A program made the translations under genes and the position numbers. This document shows, piece by piece, positions 9,805 through 25,183 of a DNA stretch of 64,000 nucleotides; position 1 is the stretch's first letter; every line of letters begins with the position of its first letter. The stretch comes from Curtobacterium sp. MCBA15_008. GTDB lineage: Bacteria; Actinomycetota; Actinomycetes; Actinomycetales; Microbacteriaceae. Below the pieces are notes generated by a model. The model had not been told where the DNA came from, ran no database searches, and saw only the letters and a program-made list of their open reading frames with translations. The stretch covers positions 43,883 to 107,882 of the forward strand of contig NZ_MJGN01000012.1 in assembly GCF_001865065.1 (NCBI RefSeq). The letters run 5' to 3'.

Positions 9805-11254
9805 TCAGACCGAGAGCGCCCGGTCGGTCGCCTTGACCGGCGCCGGCAGGATCGTCGAGCCCTCGAGGTACTCGTCGACCTTCGCCGCCGCGGCACGGCC
9901 CTCTGCGATCGCCCAGACGATCAGGGACTGCCCACGACCGGCGTCGCCGGCGACGAACACGCCCGGCTCGTTGGTCGTGTAGTCGGCCTGGCGGGAGACG
10001 GCGCCCGAGACGGTCGTCGGCAGGCCGAGCTGCGGCTCGAGCGTGTCGGTCTCCGGCCCGGTGAAGCCCATCGCGATGAGGACGAGGTCCGCGGGGATCT
10101 CGCGCTCGGTGCCGGCCTTCGGGACCCGGCGTCCGTCGAGGTACTCGGTCTCGGCGACACGGAGCGAGCGGACCTCGCCGGCCTCGTTCGACAGGAACTC
10201 GACGGTCGACGCCAGGTAGTGCCGCTCGCCGCCTTCCTCGTGGGCGCTCGTGACCTCGAACACGGTCGGGAACATCGGCCACGGCTGCTCGGAGGGACGC
10301 TCCAGCGGCGGCTGCTTGCCGATCGCCAGGTTCGTCACGCTGAGCGCGCCCTGCCGGTGCGCGGTGCCGATGCAGTCCGCACCGGTGTCGCCACCGCCGA
10401 TGACGATGACGTGCTTGCCCTCGGCCGTCAGCTGGTTGTCGACCTTCGTGCCGGCGTTCGCCCGGTTCTGCTGGACGAGGTAGTCCATGGCGAAGTGCAC
10501 GCCCTCGAGGTCGCGCCCCGGGATGGGCAGGTCGCGGGGCACCGTGGCGCCGGTGGCGACGACGACCGCGTCGTAGCGGGACTTCAGGTCGTCCCAGGTG
10601 ATGTCACGGCCGATCTCGACGCCCGCCCGGAAGCGGGTGCCCTCGGCCTGCATCTGGGCGAGACGCGCGTCGATCTGGCGCTTCTCCATCTTGAAGTCCG
10701 GGATGCCGTAGCGGAGGAGCCCGCCGATGCGGTCGTCACGCTCGTAGACGGCGACGGTGTGCCCGGCGCGGGTGAGCTGCTGCGCGGCGGCGAGTCCGGC
10801 GGGGCCGGAGCCGACGACGGCGACGGTCTTGCCGGTCAGGCGCTCCGGCGGATGCGGGGTGACCCACCCGTTCTGGAACGCCTCGTCGATGATCGAGACC
10901 TCGACCTGCTTGATCGTCACCGGGGGCTGGTTGATGCCGAGCACGCACGAGGACTCGCACGGTGCCGGACAGAGCCGACCGGTGAACTCCGGGAAGTTGT
11001 TCGTCGCGTGCAGCCGCTCGATCGCCTGGCGGCCCTCGCCGCGCCACGTCAGGTCGTTCCACTCCGGGATGAGGTTGCCGAGCGGGCAGCCCTGGTGGCA
11101 GAACGGGACGCCGCAGTCCATGCAGCGCCCGGCCTGGCGCTTGAGCGCGCCGGACTCCTGCTGCTCGTAGACCTCTTTCCAGTCCATGAGCCGCACGGGG
11201 ACGGGTCGACGGGGCGGGAGCTCGCGCTCCTGCACCTTGAGGAAGCCCTTGGGG

Positions 11255-11262
<8 letters not shown>
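9805..11262 (-). CDS. gltD: Glutamate synthase small subunit
   Basis: The 485-residue subunit supplies electrons from NADPH to the large subunit for glutamate synthesis. The N-terminal part carries the cysteine pattern for the two [4Fe-4S] clusters ([16 protein letters not shown] and CPAPCESSC). Two Rossmann motifs follow: [14 protein letters not shown] for FAD and [13 protein letters not shown] for NADPH. The C-terminal FAD segment is [19 protein letters not shown]. It starts with GTG and overlaps the end of gltB by eight bases, so the subunits are translationally coupled. A strong hairpin follows the gene. Confidence 0.97.
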
Positions 11263-15850
<4,588 letters not shown>

Positions 15851-16019
15851 GGGGAACCGTCCTCACGAGGAAGTGGAACAGGGACAGCGGTGGCCCGGTG
15901 GTGCGTTCCGCCCGAGCGGGCGGGACTGGTGCCCGTGCTCGCCGTCAGTGAGTTGCCCTGGCGGCGTGCGAGGTGTCGGACTCGCTTGTGGCAGGTCCAG
16001 CTGGGTGCGGCTGGCGATC

Positions 16020-16042
16020 GTGACCGATCCGGGATCGGTCAC
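16020..16042 (-). terminator. Terminator hairpin after lgt
   Basis: GTGACCGATCC (16020-16030) and GGATCGGTCAC (16032-16042) are perfect 11-base arms around a single base, so the fold would have a small loop at the expense of the inner pairs. It begins 17 bases after the lgt stop on the minus strand. The GTGACCGA/TCGGTCAC arms recur in the hairpin after trpA. Confidence 0.55.
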
Positions 16043-16058
16043 GCAGGAGGGGTGCTTC

Positions 16059-17057
16059 CTAGGCGCGGCCAGTCGCGGGAGTGGCGACCGGATCGGACTC
16101 GGTGACCGCCGCCGGAGCGTCGTCGTCGTTCTCCGACCAGGTGTCGTCCGAGTCTACATCGGACTTCGAGCGCGGCTCGCGACCGGGCAGGTACGGACTC
16201 GGCTCCTTGCCGACGTGCCGCCTGGTCTGCACGAGGAAGATGACGATGCCGAGCAGGATCGCCGCGAAGGCCACCCAGACGTTGGTGCGGATGCCGAAGA
16301 ACGTCTCGCTCGTGTCGACGCGGATCGACTCGAGCACGGAGCGGCCGGTGCCGTACCAGACGAGGTAGAGCGCCATGACGCGGCCCCACTGCAGCTGGAA
16401 CTTGCGGTCGAGCAGCAGGATCACGACGACGCCGACGACGTTCCAGATGATCTCGTAAAGGAACGTCGGGTGGAACAGCGTGCCCTCGGGCAGGCCCTTC
16501 GGGTACGCAGCGTTCGACGACTCGATCTGCAGGCCCCACGGCAGGCTGGTGGGCATGCCGAACAGCTCGTGGTTGAAGTAGTTGCCGAGGCGACCGAAGG
16601 CCTGGGCGAGCAGGACGCCCGGCGCGACGGCGTCGATGAACGCGCTGAAGCGCAGGCCAACCTGCCGGCAGCCGATCCAGGCGCCGACGGAACCCAGGAT
16701 GAGCGCACCGAAGATCGCGAGGCCGCCTTCCCAGATGTAGAGGAAGGAGAGCGGGTCGCGGCCAGGACCGAAGTAGTCGCTGACGTGCGTGAACACGTGG
16801 AAGAGCCGGCCGCCGATGATGCCGGCGGGCACCGCCCAGATCGCGATGTCGATGATGATCCAGCGCTCGACCCCGCGGGCGTTGAGGCGGCGGTTCGCGA
16901 GCACGACGGCGGCGACGATCCCCAGGAGGATGCAGATCGCGTACGCGTGGATGCGGAAGTCGAGCGGCAGCGACCAGCCGAACACGTCACGCAGCCAGGC
17001 GGTGAGGTCGAAGTACTGCCAGGCGGTGCTCGGGCTCGGGATGCTCAGGAGGGGCAT
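16059..17057 (-). CDS. lgt: Prolipoprotein diacylglyceryl transferase
   Basis: The 332-residue membrane enzyme transfers diacylglycerol from phosphatidylglycerol to the lipobox cysteine of prolipoproteins, the first step of lipoprotein maturation. About seven transmembrane helices are visible. Family motifs are FRIHAYAIC, GGRLFHVFTH and the Lgt signature GRLGNYFNHELFG, plus GRSVLESIR near the end. The C-terminal ~50 residues are a charged, mainly acidic cytoplasmic extension (SKSDVDSDDTWSENDDD) that enterobacterial Lgt lacks but many actinobacterial ones have. Position downstream of trpA is a typical actinobacterial arrangement, but here a strong nested hairpin separates them. Confidence 0.96.
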   Translation of the reverse strand: MPLLSIPSPSTAWQYFDLTAWLRDVFGWSLPLDFRIHAYAICILLGIVAAVVLANRRLNARGVERWIIIDIAIWAVPAGIIGGRLFHVFTHVSDYFGPGRDPLSFLYIWEGGLAIFGALILGSVGAWIGCRQVGLRFSAFIDAVAPGVLLAQAFGRLGNYFNHELFGMPTSLPWGLQIESSNAAYPKGLPEGTLFHPTFLYEIIWNVVGVVVILLLDRKFQLQWGRVMALYLVWYGTGRSVLESIRVDTSETFFGIRTNVWVAFAAILLGIVIFLVQTRRHVGKEPSPYLPGREPRSKSDVDSDDTWSENDDDAPAAVTESDPVATPATGRA

Positions 17058-17205
17058 GGAGGTGCTGTCGCCTTTCGGTGCTGGCTGCCGCGGTGCTGGC
17101 TGGCTGTGCCGACGTGTCGCCGGACCCGCTCACTGTAGCGCGGGACGCGACCCGGTCAGGAACCGGGGGCCCGGTCCTGTGGAAACTGTGACCGACGCCG
17201 GTGAC

Positions 17206-17263
17206 GGACTGGAGGCGCGGAGCGGGTGACCGACGTCGGTCACGCACACCGCGCCTCCAGTCC
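17206..17263. terminator. Nested double hairpin between trpA and lgt
   Basis: The outer arms GGACTGGAGGCGCGG (17206-17220) and CCGCGCCTCCAGTCC (17249-17263) are a perfect 15-bp inverted repeat. Inside it lies an 18-base perfect palindrome, GTGACCGACGTCGGTCAC (17226-17243). Variant copies of the inner sequence flank the structure on both sides (from about 17188 and 17268). It follows the trpA stop on the minus strand and probably terminates the trp transcript. The outer arms are two inverted copies of the scattered GYGCCTCCAG motif. Confidence 0.65.
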
Positions 17264-17322
17264 GAACGTCGGTGACCGACGGACGACCGAACGGCCGGGT
17301 CGCGTCGGCTGCGGCTGGACCG

Positions 17323-18140
17323 TCAGCGGCGCTGCGCGCCCGTCGTGAGGTCGGCAGCCCGGTCGGCGACGCCCTGGACGCCCAGGTCGGCCAGCGCCCG
17401 GACGAAGGCCGACCCGACGATGGCGCCGTCCGCGTACTCGAGGACCTCGCCCACCTGGTCGGCCGTCGAGATGCCGAGCCCGACGCAGGTGCGCTCGACG
17501 CCGGCGTCCCGGAGCCGCGACACGACCGTCCGGGCCGCAACGTCGACGCCCACGCGGGCACCGGTGACGCCCATCGTCGACACGGCGTAGACGAACCCAC
17601 GGCTCGACGCGACCGCCTGCTGCATCCGTGCGTCCGTCGAGGACGGCGCGGCGAGGAACACCCGGTCGAGGCCGGTGCGCTCGGACGCGCCGATCCACTC
17701 GGCACCCTCGTCCGGCACCAGGTCCGGCGTGATGAGCCCGGCGGCCCCGGCTGCGACGAGGTCGTCGGCGAACCGGTCGACCCCGTAGCGGAGCACCGGG
17801 TTCCAGTACGTCATCACGAGCACGGGGACGTTCGCCCGCTCGGTGATCTGGTGCACGGCGTCGAAGACCTGCGCGACCCGGAAGCCGTTGGCCAGGCTCT
17901 CCTCGGCCGCACGCTGGATGACCGGGCCGTCCATGACGGGGTCGGAGTAGGGCAGCCCGAGCTCGATGACGTCCACGCCGTTCTCGGCGAGGGCGACCGC
18001 GGCGTCGACGCTGGTCTGCACGTCCGGGTAGCCGGCGGGCAGGTAGCCGACGACGGCACCCGCGCGCTCGGCGTTGGCGGTGTCGATGGTGTCCGCGACC
18101 GTCCGGTGCGCGTTCGTCCGGCCGGAGGTCTGGTCAGTGG

Positions 18141-18144
<4 letters not shown>
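17323..18144 (-). CDS. trpA: Tryptophan synthase alpha chain
   Basis: The 273-residue TIM-barrel enzyme cleaves indole-3-glycerol phosphate to indole and glyceraldehyde 3-phosphate and channels indole to TrpB. Conserved parts are YLPAGYPD, the catalytic-glutamate strand [17 protein letters not shown], catalytic Asp in [10 protein letters not shown] and the phosphate-binding [10 protein letters not shown]...GSAFV. The GTG start overlaps the trpB stop by four bases, so the two subunits are coupled. A longer reading frame upstream lies inside trpB and was rejected. A hairpin follows the gene. Confidence 0.97.
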
Positions 18145-19355
<1,211 letters not shown>

Positions 19356-19374
19356 GATGGGTCTCCCGGGACGA

Positions 19375-19494
19375 GCCCGGCGAACCGGGCTGTGGAGCGC
19401 CCGGCGAGCCGGGCTGTGGGACGCCCGGCGGACCGGGCGGTGGGACGCCCGGCGGACCGGGCGGTGGGACGCCCGGCGCACCGGGCGGTGGAGC
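19375..19494. repeat. Five 24-bp tandem repeats, each a hairpin, between trpC and trpB
   Basis: Five head-to-tail units of exactly 24 bases start at 19375, 19399, 19423, 19447 and 19471. Units 3 and 4 are identical. Each carries GCCCGG-CGNR-CCGGGC, a perfect 6-bp stem with a 4-base loop, then a TGTGGRRC or GGTGGRRC spacer. On the transcribed (minus) strand four of the five loops read UNCG (UUCG, UCCG, UCCG, UGCG) and one CUCG. The array fills most of the 148-base trpC-trpB gap, in a region where the other genes overlap. It could set the relative level of trpC and trpBA mRNA. It has no spacers and is not a CRISPR. Confidence 0.9.
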
Positions 19495-19503
19495 GCGTCG
19501 GTC

Positions 19504-20298
19504 TCAGCCGCGGTCGGCGGCTGCGATGAAGGACGCGAGCGTGGCGGCGGGGTCGTCGCCCGTCACGAGCGCCTCTCCCACCAGGACGACGTCGGCACCC
19601 GCGGCACGGTAGTGCGCGACGTCGGCGGGACCGGCGACCGCGGACTCCGCGACACGGACGACCCCGTCGGGGATGCGGTCGGCGAGTGACCCGAACAGGT
19701 CGCGGTCGAGCGAGAAGTCGGTGAGGTCACGGGCGTTGACGCCGAGGATCCGCGCACCGGCGTCGAGGCCGCGGGCGACCTCGTCCCCGGAGTGCGCCTC
19801 GACCAGGACCCGCATGCCGAGCTCCTCGGCCAGGGCGTGGAGCTCGACCAGCTGCTGCTGCTCGAGCGCCGCGACGATGAGGAGCACGACGTCGGCACCC
19901 GACGCCCGCGCCTCGATCACCTGGTAGGGGTCGGCGATGAAGTCCTTGCGGAGCACCGGGACGCCGACGCGGGCCTTGACGGCTTCGAGGTCGGCGAGGC
20001 TGCCGAGGAACTTCCGCCCCTCGGTGAGCACGCTGATCGTCGACGCGCCGCCACGCTCGTAGTCGGCCGCGAGGGACGCCGGGTCCTCGATCGTCGCCAT
20101 CGACCCGCGGGACGGGCTGGCGCGCTTGACCTCGGCGAGGATCTTCACCCGGTCGCCCGGTGCGAGGAACTCGAGGGCGTCGAGCGGGGACGCCACCCGG
20201 TCGAGGTCGCGTTCGACGTCGGAGTACGGGCGGTCGACGCGACGGGCAGCGGCGTCCTCGAGCGCGCCCGCGACGAGGGTCTCGAGCACGTTCGGCAT
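19504..20298 (-). CDS. trpC: Indole-3-glycerol phosphate synthase
   Basis: The 264-residue TIM-barrel enzyme closes the indole ring by converting CdRP to indole-3-glycerol phosphate. Conserved catalytic strands are [13 protein letters not shown] (Lys and Glu), PVLRKDFI (Lys), [10 protein letters not shown] (Glu), [11 protein letters not shown] and the phosphate site VAESAVAG. The ATG at 20298 gives the usual N-terminus ([15 protein letters not shown]). It follows the HGxxPAAW gene by eight bases and is separated from trpB by the hairpin array. trpD and trpF are not in this window. Confidence 0.97.
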   Translation of the reverse strand: MPNVLETLVAGALEDAAARRVDRPYSDVERDLDRVASPLDALEFLAPGDRVKILAEVKRASPSRGSMATIEDPASLAADYERGGASTISVLTEGRKFLGSLADLEAVKARVGVPVLRKDFIADPYQVIEARASGADVVLLIVAALEQQQLVELHALAEELGMRVLVEAHSGDEVARGLDAGARILGVNARDLTDFSLDRDLFGSLADRIPDGVVRVAESAVAGPADVAHYRAAGADVVLVGEALVTGDDPAATLASFIAAADRG

Positions 20299-20306
20299 GG
20301 CCGGAC

Positions 20307-20546
20307 CTACTCGGAGTGGTGCTTGGGGACGAACTTCGGACCGTCGACGCCGTAGCCCGCCTTCTTCATGACGCCACCGACGATGAGGCCGATGAGCACC
20401 ACGCCAGCGGAGGCCCAGACGCCCCACGGCTGGTCGAACCAGAAGAACAACGTGCCGGCCGCGAATCCGATCAACATGATCACGACGGCGGTCCAGGCTG
20501 CCGGCGAGTGGCCTTCGCCGAGTTCTGCGGGCTCAGTGTTGCTCAC
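20307..20546 (-). CDS. HGxxPAAW-family small membrane protein
   Basis: This 79-residue protein has two transmembrane helices (about 18-37 and 43-60) and the sequence GHSPAAWTAV just before the first. That matches the actinobacteria-specific HGxxPAAW family encoded within trp operons of this phylum, although the consensus is slightly shifted here (EGHSPAAW). The GTG start overlaps the previous gene's stop by four bases and has GAGGAG upstream. Its function is unknown; conservation of position suggests a link to tryptophan synthesis or its membrane partner. Confidence 0.85.
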   Translation of the reverse strand: MSNTEPAELGEGHSPAAWTAVVIMLIGFAAGTLFFWFDQPWGVWASAGVVLIGLIVGGVMKKAGYGVDGPKFVPKHHSE

Positions 20547-21256
20547 GGTGCTCCTCGTTCTGCTTCGGCGCCGTCGTTCGACCGGCGCCCCTCCGATCCT
20601 ACCGGTTCCTCCCCGGGTGCCGAGGCGGCCCCGCCGGTGTCGTCGGCCTGCTCGGTCGGGTCCACACCGGCGCTCAGGTCGTCCCAGTCGACGATCGCAT
20701 CGCGCTCGACCGGCGCGACCGTGCGGGCCTCGGCAGCCGCGCCGGCGGTGGCCGCGCCGTACTTGCGGCTCGGCCCCGGCCAGGACCGCTGCACGACGAG
20801 CGCGACGACGCCGAGGAGCACGGCGAGCACGCCCCCGACGATGCCGACGGCGGGCCACGCGGACACCTCGACCGAGTCGACGACCCGACGGACCGCGGTG
20901 AGGTCGCTCACTCCCGCGACGGCGCCGACCGCGCCCTTCGCCGCCGCGACCGGGTCGGCGAGTGCCGAGATGCCGGACCAGACGACGCCGAGGCCGAGCA
21001 GGACCTCGATCGACGCCAGCACGATGCGGACCACCCGTCCGGCGATCGTCATCGCCAGGAACAGCGCCAGGCTCGCGATGGCCAGCGCGGTGTACTGCGG
21101 CACCACGGCGGTGCCGTCCGCGTCGACCCGGGAGGTCACGGCGGCACCGGCGTGCAGGTCCACGGTGAACCAGGTCTGCGTCCACGCGAGCATGATGATG
21201 CCCGCGACGGCCAGTCCGGCGACGACGACGAGCGGGCGGGAGCGTCGGGCGTTCAC
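20543..21256 (-). CDS. Trp biosynthesis-associated membrane protein
   Basis: The 237-residue protein has four transmembrane helices (starting LVVVAGLAVAGIIMLAW, then LAIASLALFLAMTIAG, IVLASIEVLLGLGVVW and AVGIVGGVLAVLLGVVALVV) and an acidic, disordered C-terminal tail of about 65 residues. Topology and place between trpE and the HGxxPAAW gene identify the Trp_oprn_chp family of actinobacteria. The GTG overlaps the trpE stop by four bases. A transport or regulatory role in tryptophan metabolism has been suggested for the family from gene context only. Confidence 0.85.
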   Translation of the reverse strand: MNARRSRPLVVVAGLAVAGIIMLAWTQTWFTVDLHAGAAVTSRVDADGTAVVPQYTALAIASLALFLAMTIAGRVVRIVLASIEVLLGLGVVWSGISALADPVAAAKGAVGAVAGVSDLTAVRRVVDSVEVSAWPAVGIVGGVLAVLLGVVALVVQRSWPGPSRKYGAATAGAAAEARTVAPVERDAIVDWDDLSAGVDPTEQADDTGGAASAPGEEPVGSEGRRSNDGAEAERGAP

Positions 21257-22797
21257 GAGCGCACCTCGCGCATCCGGTTGGCGGTCGCCACGGCACGGAG
21301 CGGGGCCGCCGCCTTGTTCACGGCTTCCTCGTGCTCGGTCTGCGGGTCGGAGTCGGCGACGAGCCCGGCACCGGCCTGCACCCGCGCGACGCCGTCCTTG
21401 ATCAGGGCTGTCCGGATCGCGATCGCCAGGTCGGCGTCCCCGGCGAAGTCGAAGTAGCCGACGACCCCGGCGTACGCCCCGCGCTTGGCGGGTTCGAGCT
21501 CGTCGATGATCTGGAGCGCGCGCGGCTTCGGCGCGCCCGACAGGGTCCCCGCGGGGAACGTCGCCCGGAACACGTCGATCGCCGAGGCTTCGGGACGGAC
21601 CGCACCCTCGACGCTGGACACCAGGTGCATGATGTGGCTGAACCGCTCCACCGTCATGAACTCGGTCACGGCGACGGTGCCCGGCTCGCAGACCTTCTGC
21701 AGGTCGTTGCGTGCGAGGTCGACGAGCATGAGGTGCTCGGCGCGCTCCTTCGGGTCCTCGAGCAGTTCCTCGCCGAGGCGGACGTCCTCTTCCGGGGTCG
21801 CCCCACGCGGGCGGGAGCCGGCGATCGGGTGCGTGATGGCACGGCCGGACTGCACCTTCACCAGCGCCTCCGGTGAGGCGCCGACGATCCAGAAGCGCTC
21901 GTCGGCGGTGTCGGCCAGTGACAGGAAGTACATGTACGGGCTCGGGTTGAGCGTCCGCAGCACGCGGTAGACGTCGAGCGGGTCGGCCGTCACCTCGTGG
22001 TCGAACCGCTGCGAGATCACGACCTGGAACACGTCGCCGTCGCGGATGAAGTCCTTCGAGCGCTCGACGGCGGCCATGTACTCCGCCGGGGTCGAGCGGT
22101 GCGTCGGCGTCGGGTCGGCGATGTCGAACGCCTCGGCCACGGTCGCGACGCTCGGCACCACCAGGTCGCCCTGCATCCGGTCGAGCCGGGCCTGTGCGTC
22201 GGCCCAGAGGACGTCGGGCTCGTCGGTGCCGTCGTTCAGCACGCTCGCGACGAGCAGCACGAGCCCGGTGCGGTGGTCGAGGGCGGCGAGCTCGGACACG
22301 AACGCGAGCGACTGCCCGGGGACGTCGAAGTCGGCTGCAGGGACGTTCGGCAGGTGTTCGAGCTGCCGGACCGCTTCCCAGCCGATGAAACCGACGGTGC
22401 CGCCGACGAGCGGCGGGCTGCCCGGGATGCGCGGGGTCGCCCAGCGCTCGTGCAGCCGCGCGAGGACCTCGAGCGGCTCGCCGTCGAGCGAGTCGACGGC
22501 GCGCGATGCCGGGATCCCGGTGTCGATCCACGCCGCGCGGTCGCCGTCCTGGGTGAGCACGCCGAAGCTGCGCACGCCGACGAAGGACCAGCGCGACCAG
22601 AGGCCGCCCTGCCCCGCCGACTCGAGCAGGAACGATCCGGGGCGGCCGTCGGCGAGCTTGCGGTAGACGCCGACCGGCGTCTCGCTGTCCGCGTAGAGGG
22701 CGCGCACCACCGGCACGACGCGGTGGTCGGCGAGCAGGCCGTCGAACTCCGGCCGGGAGGTCGTGTGCGGCTGGTCGGAGAGCGTCGCGGTCGTCAT
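21253..22797 (-). CDS. trpE: Anthranilate synthase component I
   Basis: The 514-residue chorismate-utilising enzyme makes anthranilate using ammonia from component II, which is not encoded here. The C-terminal catalytic half shows [18 protein letters not shown], the basic/acid segment PIAGSRPRG, the EEL...[16 protein letters not shown] stretch, [10 protein letters not shown] and [12 protein letters not shown]. The N-terminal half has LLESA, the usual tryptophan feedback site. The ATG overlaps the hisI stop by four bases, which links the trp genes to the upstream his genes. I see no leader peptide or attenuator in front of trpE. Confidence 0.97.
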   Translation of the reverse strand: MTTATLSDQPHTTSRPEFDGLLADHRVVPVVRALYADSETPVGVYRKLADGRPGSFLLESAGQGGLWSRWSFVGVRSFGVLTQDGDRAAWIDTGIPASRAVDSLDGEPLEVLARLHERWATPRIPGSPPLVGGTVGFIGWEAVRQLEHLPNVPAADFDVPGQSLAFVSELAALDHRTGLVLLVASVLNDGTDEPDVLWADAQARLDRMQGDLVVPSVATVAEAFDIADPTPTHRSTPAEYMAAVERSKDFIRDGDVFQVVISQRFDHEVTADPLDVYRVLRTLNPSPYMYFLSLADTADERFWIVGASPEALVKVQSGRAITHPIAGSRPRGATPEEDVRLGEELLEDPKERAEHLMLVDLARNDLQKVCEPGTVAVTEFMTVERFSHIMHLVSSVEGAVRPEASAIDVFRATFPAGTLSGAPKPRALQIIDELEPAKRGAYAGVVGYFDFAGDADLAIAIRTALIKDGVARVQAGAGLVADSDPQTEHEEAVNKAAAPLRAVATANRMREVRS

Positions 22798-23228
22798 CGG
22801 GTCGCCTCCACTGCCGGGGCGGCCTGGGCAGACGCGGTCGCGTCCGTCGCCGCGTCCGTCGGGGCGGATGCGGTCACCGGGTCGAGGGGGTCGACGTCGA
22901 AGCACCGGTGCGCGCCGGTGTGGCACGCCGCGCCGACCTGGTGCACCGTGACGAGCAGCGTGTCCGCGTCGCAGTCGAGCGCCGCGCCGCGCACGTACTG
23001 CGCGTGCCCGGAGGTGTCGCCCTTGCGCCAGTACTCGTTCCGCGAGCGGGACCAGAAGGTCACCCGCCCCTCGGTGAGGGTGCGGCGGAGGGCTTCCCGG
23101 TCCATGTAGCCGAGCATGAGGACGTCCTTCGACGACTCCTCTTGCACGATGGCGGGGAGCAGCCCGTCCGCACCGAACCGTGCGCGGTCGAGGACCGCGT
23201 CCGTGCTGGTGCTGGTGCTGTCGGTCAT
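22794..23228 (-). CDS. hisI: Phosphoribosyl-AMP cyclohydrolase
   Basis: The 144-residue zinc enzyme opens the adenine ring of PR-AMP, the third step of histidine synthesis. Zinc and magnesium ligands are visible in [10 protein letters not shown] and [14 protein letters not shown], and the substrate region is [18 protein letters not shown]. It is the monofunctional form; the PR-ATP pyrophosphatase is encoded separately as hisE nearby. The last ~30 residues are an Ala/Thr-rich tail without recognisable function. It overlaps trpE by four bases and follows hisF by seven bases. Confidence 0.96.
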   Translation of the reverse strand: MTDSTSTSTDAVLDRARFGADGLLPAIVQEESSKDVLMLGYMDREALRRTLTEGRVTFWSRSRNEYWRKGDTSGHAQYVRGAALDCDADTLLVTVHQVGAACHTGAHRCFDVDPLDPVTASAPTDAATDATASAQAAPAVEATR

Positions 23229-23235
23229 GAGACTC

Positions 23236-24018
23236 CTAGCGTACGGCGTGGCCGGCCGCGCGCAGCGCGTCCTTGACGTCGCCGATCGTCATCTCGCCCC
23301 GGTGGAAGACGCTGGCGGCGAGGACCGCGTCCGCACCCGCCTCGACGGCGGGGGCGAAGTGCTCGAGCCGACCCGCGCCTCCAGACGCGATGACCGGCAC
23401 CGAGGAGACCGCACGGACGGCGGCCACGAGCTCGAGGTCGAACCCGTTCTTCGTGCCGTCCGCGTCGATGGAGTTGACCAGCAGCTCCCCTGCACCGCGC
23501 TCGACGGCCTCGTGTGCCCAGGCGACCGCGTCGAGGTCGGACTCGGTCCGCCCGCCGTGGGTCGTCACCACGAAGCCGGAGGGCATGCGGTCCGAGCGCT
23601 TGACGTCCAGGGAGAGCACGACGGCCTGCGCACCGAACCGGTCCGCGATCTCGCCCACGAGCTCGGGGCGGGCGATCGCCGCGCTGTTCACGCCGATCTT
23701 GTCCGCACCGCACTGCTGCAGCCGCGAGACGTCGTCGACGCTCCGGACGCCGCCGCCCACCGTCAGCGGGATGAAGACCTGCTCGGCCGTCCGGGTCACG
23801 GTGTCGTACATCGTCGAGCGGTTCTCGACCGTGGCACCGACGTCGAGGAACGTCAGCTCGTCGGCACCCTGCTCGTAGTACCGCGCGGCGAGCTCGACGG
23901 GGTCACCGGCGTCCTGCAGGTCGAGGAAGTTCACGCCCTTGACGACGCGACCCCCCTGCACGTCGAGGCACGGGACGACCCGGACGGCGACGCCACCGGC
24001 GGTCACGGCGTCGGTCAC
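23236..24018 (-). CDS. hisF: Imidazole glycerol phosphate synthase cyclase subunit
   Basis: The 260-residue TIM-barrel protein uses ammonia from HisH to form imidazole glycerol phosphate and AICAR. The catalytic Asp lies in [15 protein letters not shown] and the second in [16 protein letters not shown]. Phosphate sites are [10 protein letters not shown] and IASGGAG. The GTG start overlaps hisG by four bases. The partner hisH and the hisBCD genes are outside the window. A copy of the GYGCCTCCAG motif lies inside the gene near 23386. Confidence 0.97.
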   Translation of the reverse strand: MTDAVTAGGVAVRVVPCLDVQGGRVVKGVNFLDLQDAGDPVELAARYYEQGADELTFLDVGATVENRSTMYDTVTRTAEQVFIPLTVGGGVRSVDDVSRLQQCGADKIGVNSAAIARPELVGEIADRFGAQAVVLSLDVKRSDRMPSGFVVTTHGGRTESDLDAVAWAHEAVERGAGELLVNSIDADGTKNGFDLELVAAVRAVSSVPVIASGGAGRLEHFAPAVEAGADAVLAASVFHRGEMTIGDVKDALRAAGHAVR

Positions 24019-24854
24019 AGCCGTGCGGCGTGGATCGGGCTGACGAGGATGGCTCGCGCGCCGAGGTCGTAGAGCGCGTCCATGATGAGGTTGGCGTCCT
24101 CGCGCGGGATCATCACCCGGACCGCCGACCAGTCGCGACCGTGCAGCGGGGACACCGTCGGGGACTCGATGCCCGACGCCACCGCCGTGGCCTGCTCGAG
24201 GAGCGCCGTCGGGATGTCGTAGTCGAGCATCACGTAGCCGCGGGCGACCAGGACGCCCTGCAGCCGGCGCCGGAGGACGTCGATGCCGGGGATCGACTCG
24301 TCGGTCGAGATGAGGAGCGCGGTCGACTCGAGGATCACCGGGCCGAAGATCTCGAGCCCGGCGGCACGGAGCGTGCTGCCCGTCGAGACGACGTCGGCCA
24401 CGGCGTCGGCGACCCCGAGCCGCACGGCGCTCTCGACCGCGCCGTCGAGCTTCACGAGCGTCGCGGTCACGCCATGCTTCGCCAGGAAGTCCCCGACGAG
24501 GCCGGGGTAGCTCGTCGCGACCCGCACGCCGTCGAGGTCCTGCAGCGAGGCGTACCGCCCTGGAGTGCCGGCGAAGCGGAACGTCGAGTCGGCGAAGCCG
24601 AGCGCGTCGACCTCGTGCGCGGCGGACCCGGAGTCGAGCAGGAGGTCGCGGCCGGTGATGCCGACGTCGAGCGCGCCCGAACCGACGTACGTGGCGATGT
24701 CGCGCGGACGGAGGAAGAAGAACTCGACCCCGTTGCGCTCGTCGAGCAGGTGGAGCGCCTTCGGGTCGCGGCGACCGGCGTACCCGGCCTCCTTGAGCAT
24801 CTCGGAGGCGGTCTCGGAGAGGGAGCCCTTGTTGGGCACGGCGATGCGGAGCAT
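24015..24854 (-). CDS. hisG: ATP phosphoribosyltransferase (long form)
   Basis: The 279-residue enzyme commits ATP and PRPP to histidine synthesis and is normally inhibited by histidine. Conserved parts are [30 protein letters not shown] and the PRPP-binding region [19 protein letters not shown]. The C-terminal ~80 residues form the ACT-like regulatory domain ([22 protein letters not shown]), so it is the long, HisZ-independent form. It is the first gene of the overlapping hisG-hisF-hisI-trpE run and follows hisE by 58 bases. Confidence 0.97.
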   Translation of the reverse strand: MLRIAVPNKGSLSETASEMLKEAGYAGRRDPKALHLLDERNGVEFFFLRPRDIATYVGSGALDVGITGRDLLLDSGSAAHEVDALGFADSTFRFAGTPGRYASLQDLDGVRVATSYPGLVGDFLAKHGVTATLVKLDGAVESAVRLGVADAVADVVSTGSTLRAAGLEIFGPVILESTALLISTDESIPGIDVLRRRLQGVLVARGYVMLDYDIPTALLEQATAVASGIESPTVSPLHGRDWSAVRVMIPREDANLIMDALYDLGARAILVSPIHAARL

Positions 24855-24912
24855 CAGTGGGTCTGCTTTCTGTGGGGTCGTCGGCGGTCGTCGGTGCGCC
24901 GGGCGGCGCTTC

Positions 24913-25176
24913 CTACAGATGTCGCCAGACGTCCGCCGGGGTGAGCCCCTGGGCGACCATGAGGACCTGGAGGTGGTAGATCAGCTGCGAGATCTCCTCC
25001 GAGGTGCGCTCGTCGCCCTCGTACTCGGCCGCCATCCAGACCTCGGCTGCCTCTTCCACGATCTTCTTGCCGATCTGGTGCACGCCGGCGTCCAGTTCGG
25101 CGACGGTGCCGGAGCCCTCGGGGCGCGTGCGCGCCTTCTCTGTGAGCTCCTGGAACAGGTCGTCGAACGTCTTCAC
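24913..25176 (-). CDS. hisE: Phosphoribosyl-ATP pyrophosphatase
   Basis: The 87-residue all-alpha MazG-like enzyme removes pyrophosphate from PR-ATP, the second histidine step. Metal-binding residues are visible in [15 protein letters not shown] and the following [18 protein letters not shown]. The GTG at 25176 is preceded at seven bases by TAGCCT, which fits a -10 element and a leaderless start; no Shine-Dalgarno sequence is present. It probably begins the hisE-hisG-hisF-hisI-trp transcription unit. Confidence 0.95.
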   Translation of the reverse strand: MKTFDDLFQELTEKARTRPEGSGTVAELDAGVHQIGKKIVEEAAEVWMAAEYEGDERTSEEISQLIYHLQVLMVAQGLTPADVWRHL

Positions 25177-25183
25177 GCGGACC

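Noticed and set aside
15851-16019. A riboswitch in front of gltB
   Set aside because: One GC-rich hairpin is visible, but no known glutamine or other riboswitch core could be recognised.
19356-19481. An N-terminal extension of TrpB through the 24-bp repeats (octapeptide RRASHRPV)
   Set aside because: The repeat length is a multiple of three, so the frame stays open by chance. A good ribosome binding site and GTG sit at the conserved TrpB N-terminus.
19375-19494. A CRISPR array
   Set aside because: The units are directly adjacent with no unique spacers, and no cas genes are present.
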